Source of the DNA: Conidiobolus incongruus B7586
Lineage: Eukaryota > Entomophthoromycota > Entomophthoromycetes > Entomophthorales > Conidiobolaceae
DNA: 14,617 nt
Direction of reading: 5' to 3'
Assembly (NCBI GenBank): GCA_000697335.1
Contig: JNEM01008827.1
Coordinates: 1-14,617 of the forward strand
In this document: in pieces, positions 8,560 to 14,617 of the stretch
How positions within the stretch are numbered: position 1 is the stretch's first letter
Layout of the letters: each line of letters starts with the position of its first letter
The notes under the pieces: generated by a model
Told to the model about the DNA's origin: nothing
The model's input: the letters and a program-made list of their open reading frames with translations, nothing else
The model's database searches: none
Program-made: the position numbers and the translations under genes

Positions 8560-11500
8560 ATATATATCGAAAAATTAATAATTTTAATTCAAATAAATGA
8601 TCTAATTGTTGAATTATAATTACTGCTAATTTTACATTTATAATTATACATTACTGTTGAACTAATAAAGCCAAATTTCAATCAAGTTATTAAATTGAAT
8701 CAAAAAGTAGCCAAATCTAAAAATTATACTTATAATTTTATAAATATTCGGCACTCAAAGAAAGATTATATATTATTAAAGTTAATGACCTCATTTCTTG
8801 AATTTTTTTTTAAAATTAATTTATTATTAATTAAATATTCTATATATCTTTTAATTGAAGTAAAAATTATTAAAATAAAATCTAATATTTATTAAGTTTG
8901 ATACATTCGTATAAAATGTGTTATCATAATTCAAATAATAATATTCAATAATAAGTTATATTCCAAATAATAGAATTGCTAGAGTTTGTAATCTTATTTA
9001 TTAATATATATCATTAAAAATTTATTTTATTAAACAATTAAATTTACAATTATTGTATTTATTTTGAAAAATTTAAATATAGATATATTTAGAAAATTAT
9101 ATTAAAATACTATGATAATAATTGAAATTTACTGATTTATATTAAGTTTGCAATGATAATATTAATTATTTATAATATAATACATTTAGAATTATTTGAA
9201 TAGAATAAAATACCAATATTTATTTTTTTTGATTAAGCAAATATTAATTGTAATTAATCATATAAAATATAATGACGTTCCCAATTTTAATCACAATTAC
9301 AATTATTATCGAAAAGACATAGTTAATGTAAAAATTTGTTTAATTAATTATACAATATTTATCTTATATATACTATTAATGAGAATCATTGGATTTTCAT
9401 TTCAATTTTCGGTTCTAATTATATAAAAGAGTATCTTTTAATACTTTTGAATATTGAAAAACTCTTTGTTCAAAAAATTCTTTTATTATTAAATTTACAA
9501 ATAATTTTTACTTAAATTACTAAAGGATACGTTTAGTTATATAACGATTAATCAATTTTCGATAATATATAGTTGTATATATTGATTTGCAAAATTTGCA
9601 TATTTCTTCACATGATACAGCTATTCAAGCTTCATTTAAATGAATTTATATCTATCAAAATTATTCAAATTTGAATGATTAATATTAAATAATATTTTCG
9701 GTTCAATTTTAAAGAAAAAGATTTATGTATAATTTATTAATTATATTTTTAACATTCAAATTATCCCATTATTATTATTTATAGTTAATTTCTATAATTG
9801 AAAATAGTTTTATTGATTTTTGAATATTAATATATAGGTTTTCATATTAATAATTAAGTTTGATAATAAATAATATTAAATTTTATATATTAAAATTAAA
9901 TATTTTAAATAATATTTTCATTATTAATAATATTTATTTAAAAAGAATATATTGCCATATGGTTTAATTTTTGATTTTTAAAATATATCATTAGTTTGAA
10001 AAGTTACCTATATTTAAAATATTCAAAAGTGTTTATATTTTAATATATAATATCAATAAATATTTAAAATTATATAGTTAATATATATACTAACTTAAAA
10101 AAATATCAAAAGACTGATTTTTTAAATCTTTATATATATTTCTTTATCATTTAACTAATTATAAATTATATATTTAATATATACTTCTATAGTTAAATTA
10201 ATTATATAAATAGCAATAAATTATTTATTAAATTAAATTCTTTTTTTTAATTTTTACTATTTTTTATCTTTTTTTATTATTTTTAAGATTGAGATTATAA
10301 TCTATTATTATCATATTATATAAATATTATCAAATATTAATCTTAATATATTAATAACTTATTTTAGTTTGAAGCTTAATTAAACTTTGTTTATATATTC
10401 ACTTTATATTTCATATTATATTACCATGTTTTATGCCATATTACCTTTATATTAAGTTTTCTATATTATATTAGTAATTTTTTATTATTATTCTTATATA
10501 ATAATTATAAAAAAAACTATTAAAAATCTATTAGTAAACTAATAATTATTTGTATTAAATTTATTTATTATTATTTTAAATCTTATTTATATTTTATTTT
10601 ATTTAAATTTTATATTATATATTATAATGTTATTAAAAAAATACACTTATATTATTTTAATTATAATAGTAGCTTAATTACTAAGTAAATCTAAAACTTT
10701 AGTTTTTAAATATTTATTACCCTTTAAAAAACCTATATTAAATTATTTTTAATTAAGAAAAATATAACTCAAAAAGTTTAAATTTAATAAACTAGTTATT
10801 TCACTATTATTAACATATTAAATTATCTCTTTACTACTTTTAAAGATCAATTGATTACTTATGATGGTTTTAAAAACCATTATAAGCTTGATAACTACTT
10901 TAAAAACATAAAGAATTACCTTAATTTAATTTTTAATGAAAATTTAAAAAATATCCTTATATTAATTATTTTTTTAAAAAAATCTATTTATACTAAATAA
11001 TTAATTTATTATAATCTTATTTTTAAAAAACCTTCAAGAAGATAACTTACTATCAAAATATAAACTCTTAAATAATTAAAAAAAGCTTTTAAAGAAAGGT
11101 ATTATTTAAAAGATTAAGTTTAATTAATAAGAGAAAAGCTCTCTTAAGTAAAAAACATTTATAAGGTAATTAATTAAAAAATTTAATAAAATATATTTAA
11201 ATATATTAAATATCACTAAAAATGAATAAATCAATAAATTATTACAATGCTTTAATTTTTAAATAAAACTTCAATTAGTTAATAAAAAATATTTTAATAA
11301 TATGTTTTTTTCTAATATTTATAATATAATAATTATAATCAATAATATCTTTATTTTATAATTAAATCTTGGTATCTTAAGAATTAATTTTTTAAAACCA
11401 ATTTTAGCTTACTTAATTTTATAATAATAAATATTTCTATTTTAAAGTTTTATAAGAAAATACTTAATAAAAAAGTTAAAGCTTATTTAAAAATAAATAA

Positions 11501-11827
11501 TATTTTGTATTATTATTAAAGAATTTGAATTAAATATAAAATTAATAAATATCCTTTAAAAAAATAACATTAGATTAATCCTTAATAATCATAATCTATT
11601 AATTATAAATTATACTTGAATAATATTAATATAACCTTAAAATCTCTTTTTTTACAATTAATTAATACATTTTAAATTAATCTACAAAAATTGTAATAAA
11701 CTAATAATTCTTTAAATTATATTATATATATTAAAGAAACTTAACTTATCAAGTTATTAAGAACTAAAAATATTCTAATATTTAATTTATCTTGTGATTT
11801 TTTACCTTTAATTATTATTTTACACTG
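8560..11827. other. AT-rich non-coding stretch, no supported gene
   Basis: About 3.3 kb of AT-rich DNA with no gene I can support. Short open frames at 8695-8895 and 9196-9426 are low-complexity (mostly I, K, N, Y, L) and show no motif. A patch around 10830-11160 is slightly less AT-rich and may be an unidentified decayed element, with a short palindrome ATGGTTTT-A-AAAACCAT at 10864-10880. I looked here for the missing left halves of the truncated Tc1 copies and did not find them. Confidence 0.5.
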
Positions 11828-12040
11828 ACTTGCAAAAGTGAGTCATAAAATCAAAAACACCTATATTTTTACTAATAACTTGATTAATATTTAATAAAAT
11901 AAACCTAAATTAAATAATTAAAATCTATTATATTTATTAGTTATATATATCATTAAATAATGATATTTAGCTATTAATTGGCTAAAATATAAACCCTTAA
12001 ATTTTACCTAAGGTGAGTTATAAATTTGTAGGTTTTTGGT
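11828..12040. repeat. Left inverted repeat of Tc1-like copy 1
   Basis: Holds the outer core motif (AGTGAGT at 11837) and the inner one (GGTGAGT at 12012). Its reverse complement recurs at about 14196-14409 as the end of copy 2, and a more diverged version at 13175-13391 closes copy 1. Confidence 0.7.
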
Positions 12041-12052
12041 GATAAAAAATAA

Positions 12053-13070
12053 TTAAAACCTAGTGTATCCACCTTTAGCTTTTCTAACTTCTTTAAGTTT
12101 ATGGGGTATAGAATCAACTAACTTCTTACACTAGGAAGGGTTAATCTTGTTCTATACTTCTTGAACATATTCCCAAAGTTGATTTAAATTTTTTACTGGG
12201 GGGAAAGCTTTAATAGCTTTTTTTAACTGATCCTAAAGGTATTCAATTAGATTAAAGTTAGGAGATTGAGGAGGCTACTTTATAACTGTTATTTTGTTAT
12301 TTTTAAGCTATTTGGTAGTAAAAGCTATAATATAACAAGAGGTATTATCTTGCTAGAAAATAACATTAGATTTGTTTAACCTATATTATTTAATGGTTTT
12401 TTTTCAATTTATTGTTCAGAATACTTTAGTATATTTCAATATTAATTCCCTAATTAACTATACAAAGATACTTTATACCTAAACACAACATATATCCCCA
12501 AATAATAATTAACCTACTATTGTACTTTTAGGTAAAATTAATATAATGGTTATAAAGTAGTTTTGTATCTTTTTTAAAGTATCTAACTTTTTCATTAAAT
12601 CTATTAAAGTATATTTTTGTTTTATTAAACTAAATAACTTTACTCTAATTAATTTAAGTTTAATATTAATAACAATATTTAAAATCCTGTTTAACTTTAT
12701 AATAGGATTTTTTTAGTTAAGGGTGTTTTTTCTTAAAGTATAAGTGGTATCTATACTAATATAAAATATATATAATAATATTAATATTAACTAATATTCT
12801 TGTATAGTTTTATAATTCCTGTTATATTTCTATAGTAGTATTACATTTGCTTATATTAACTAACCTATAAATATACTTCTTATTATATTCATCTATAATT
12901 TTAACACACTTAAGTTTAAGTTTAAATGTTCTTTTATTGCTATTCTTAATAACCTTAACTATATTAGATTAGCTAACACTAGTAATTTTAGCAATATCAA
13001 AAGTTGATTTATTTTCTTTATAATGTTAATTAATACACAAATAAATTTTTTTAGAGAGGGATTTAAGTAT
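12053..13070 (-). pseudogene. Decayed Tc1-like DD34E transposase of copy 1
   Basis: About 339 codons from a lost start near 13070 (ATA where ATG is expected) to a stop at 12053-12055, the normal length for this family. N-terminal part: an HTH-like stretch with FDIAKITSVS near 12990. Middle: KVI-stop-FNKTK (the family's VIFSDETK; the first catalytic Asp is Asn here), then IIIWGYM. After a shift of frame comes F-stop-QDN, followed by PPQSPNFNLIEYL; exactly 34 residues separate this Asp and Glu, which is DD34E spacing. The end reads ...VRKAKGGYTRF. In the last 105 codons there are six in-frame TAG codons, and each stands where family members have Trp (TGG) or Gln (CAG); all are explained by CpA-to-TpA change on one strand or the other. 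The enzyme moves the element by cut-and-paste at TA; this copy is dead. Confidence 0.85.
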
Positions 13071-13174
13071 AATAATATTAATAAAAAAAATTTAAAATAA
13101 CTATAAAATATTATATAAAATAATAGCAAAAAGAGAAAAAAGATATAGTTATATATTGTTAAATATATCCCTTT

Positions 13175-13391
13175 ATCTTAAAAACTTGTAATTTTATAAC
13201 TCACCTTAGTTAAATATTAAAGATTAATATTTTTGCTAATAGTTTACTAAATATATCTAAATATATTTATTTATTATTAAATAATATACTTTAATTATAT
13301 ATTATAGTTTTAATTAATCTAATATATATAATTGCTTTAGTTATTAATTAAAATATATATATATTTAATTTTATAACTTATTTTTGTAAGT
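13175..13391. repeat. Right inverted repeat of Tc1-like copy 1
   Basis: Carries the inner motif (reverse strand GGTGAGT at 13199-13205) and the outer motif (reverse strand AATAAGT at 13376-13382). It is the transposase N-terminal side of the element and is clearly more diverged from the left repeat than copy 2's matching end is. Confidence 0.7.
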
Positions 13392-13392
13392 T

Positions 13393-14409
13393 AATGTATT
13401 ATTATAGAAATATAATAGGAATTATAAAGCTATATAAGAATATTAGTTAATATTGATACTATTATATATATTTTATATTAACATAGTTATCACTTATATC
13501 TTAAGAAAAAACACCTCTAATTAAAAAAATCCTATTATAAAACTAGGTAAGAATTTAAATATCACCATTAATATTAAACTAAAACTAATTAGAATAAAGT
13601 TATTTAGTTTAATAAAACAAAAATATACCTTAGTAGATATAATAGAAAAGCTAGATATTTCAGAAAAGATGCAAAACTACTTTATAACTATCATGTTAAT
13701 TTTACCCAAAAGTACAATAATAGGTTAAATATTGTTTAGCAATATATATTGTCTTTAAATATTAAATATCTTTGTAAAGTTAATGGGAGAATCAATACTA
13801 AGATATAATAAAGTATTTTAAACAATGAATTGAGAAAAAACATTGAATAATATAAGTTAAATAAATTTAATATTATTTTCTAGCAACATAATACCTTTTG
13901 TTATACTATAGAGTTTACTACAAAATAACTTAAAAATAACAAGATAATAATTATAAAGTAGCTTCTTTAATTCTTTAATCTTAATCTAATTAAATACTTT
14001 TGGGATTAGTTAAAAAAAGCTATTAAAGCTTTCCCCCTAACAAAAGATTTAAATCAACTTTAAAAATATATTTAAGAAATATAGAACAAGATTAACTTTT
14101 CTTAATATAAAAAGTTAGTTGATTCTATACCCTACAGATTTAAAGAAGTTAGAAAAGCTAAAGATAGATATACTAAGTTTTAAATTTCTTTTATTATCAA
14201 AAACCTACAAATTTATAACTTACCCTAGGTAAAATTTAAGGGTTTATATTTTAGCCAATTAATAGCTAAATCTAATCATTTAATGATATATATAAATAAT
14301 AAATATAATCAATTTTAATTATTTAATTTAGGTTTATTTTATATAAATATTAATCAAGTTATTAGTAAAAATATAAGTGTTTTTAATTTTATAACTTACT
14401 TTTGCAAGT
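13393..14409 (+). mobile_element. Tc1-like transposon, truncated inverted copy (copy 2)
   Basis: Starts inside the transposase coding region and runs to the C-terminal-side inverted repeat, on the opposite strand to copy 1. It corresponds to 11828-12847 of copy 1, so the two form inverted arms of about 1.02 kb around a 545-bp spacer. Recognisable transposase pieces: F-stop-Q-H-N-T near 13890, NLNLIKYFWD near 13980-14010 and VRKAKDRYTKF near 14150-14180. The end has inner GGTAAGTTATAAATTT and outer AGTAAGTTATAAAATT on the reverse strand, 176 bp apart, then TA at 14410-14411. The N-terminal half and the other inverted repeat are absent. Many positions differ from copy 1 by transitions, in keeping with separate RIP decay of each copy. 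Confidence 0.8.
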
Positions 14410-14411
14410 TA

Positions 14412-14617
14412 ATATATAAGAATTTTTTTTTAATAATAATACCATTATATATTTTCTTAATATTAGAATAAATACCATTATATCTAATATAAAAACACCC
14501 CTAATTAAAAAAGTTTTATTATAAAATTAAATAACAATTGAATTATCATTATTAATATTAAATTAAAATTAATTAGATTAAAATTATTTAATCTAATAAA
14601 ATAAAAATATATCTTAA
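14412..14617 (+). mobile_element. Tc1-like transposon, third partial copy running off the window (copy 3)
   Basis: From TATATAAGAA at 14413 on, the sequence follows copy 2 from 13431 onward, through AACACCCCTAATTAAAAAAG at about 14502-14521 and the LIKY/N-K-T region to the window end. Same strand as copy 2, and so head-to-tail with it. Its start lies about 38 bp further into the transposase than that of copy 2. Only the N-terminal to middle part is visible. Confidence 0.75.

Larger units (their letters stand above)
11828..13391 (-). mobile_element. Tc1-like transposon, near-complete copy with IR/DR ends (copy 1)
   Basis: A 1.56-kb unit with a decayed transposase on the minus strand between long inverted repeats. 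Each inverted repeat (about 220 bp) contains two copies of a core motif in direct orientation: outer-left AGTGAGTCATAAAATC, inner-left GGTGAGTTATAAATTT, and on the opposite strand inner-right GGTGAGTTATAAAATT and outer-right AATAAGTTATAAAATT. Outer-to-inner spacing is 175 bp on the left and 177 bp on the right. The right end is followed by TA (13392-13393), the Tc1/mariner target duplication; the left end is preceded by TG, so the duplication is imperfect. An alternative reading treats the inner pair (12011-13206, flanked by TA on both sides) as the ends of a 1.2-kb element inserted in another. I prefer one IR/DR element because the DNA between inner and outer motifs is itself inverted-repeat related, e.g. 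near 11970-12010 and 13207-13250. Confidence 0.75.

Noticed and set aside
8695-8895. 66-aa open frame on the plus strand
   Set aside because: Low-complexity AT-rich translation with no motif, promoter or paralogue; expected by chance.
9196-9426. 76-aa open frame on the plus strand
   Set aside because: Same reason: hydrophobic and Asn/Tyr/Ile-rich translation typical of AT-rich non-coding DNA.
10833-11000. A 55-codon open plus-strand stretch in a less AT-rich patch, possibly part of a decayed element
   Set aside because: No motif of any transposase or other family could be recognised in any frame; kept only as a remark on the intergenic stretch.
11283-11827. Possible left half of truncated Tc1 copy 2 (nested insertion model); GTTATTAAGAA near 11752 matches the transposase N-terminal region
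   Set aside because: Only about 12 bases match, and neither the terminal motifs nor the expected junction sequence is present.

Overview
The window looks like an AT-rich, repeat-decayed segment of a filamentous ascomycete (Pezizomycotina) genome. By eye A+T is well above 80% over most of its length. The transposon relics carry the C-to-T (CpA to TpA) signature of repeat-induced point mutation (RIP), and the only intact genes are two islands of normal-looking coding sequence. Both code for secreted cysteine/proline-rich proteins, the usual setting for effector-like genes in AT-isochores. The species cannot be named from the sequence, and the fungal assignment is itself an inference from the RIP pattern.

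Layout: 1-1200 is featureless AT-rich DNA. Around 1200-2340 is an island with a small gene (1730-1957, minus strand, 75 aa, signal peptide plus two cysteine modules). 2340-6190 is AT-rich and holds a decayed mariner transposase on the minus strand (about 3180-4181) and two simple repeats. 6190-8560 is the second island, with a 525-aa secreted protein (6319-7896, minus): signal peptide, one CP-x-G-x2-W...PYGG...C module, seventeen tandem 23-aa Cys/Trp/Pro modules and a C-terminal domain that reads as a peptidase inhibitor of the I78 family (like the Aspergillus elastase inhibitor). 8560-11827 is again AT-rich without a supported gene. 11828-14617 is a cluster of one near-complete and two truncated copies of a Tc1-like (DD34E) transposon with long inverted repeats of the IR/DR type.

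The two genes are paralogues. They share the N-terminal module, a TATA-like element 55-70 bp before the ATG, an AATAAA about 90-100 bp after the stop, and two short boxes further upstream. The larger gene has gained a repeat array, whose central three copies of a 207-bp unit look identical, and an inhibitor domain. The simplest reading is a small effector-like family: a short secreted peptide, and a long protease-inhibitor protein carried on a disulfide-rich, basic, proline-rich stalk. No metabolic pathway or operon is present.
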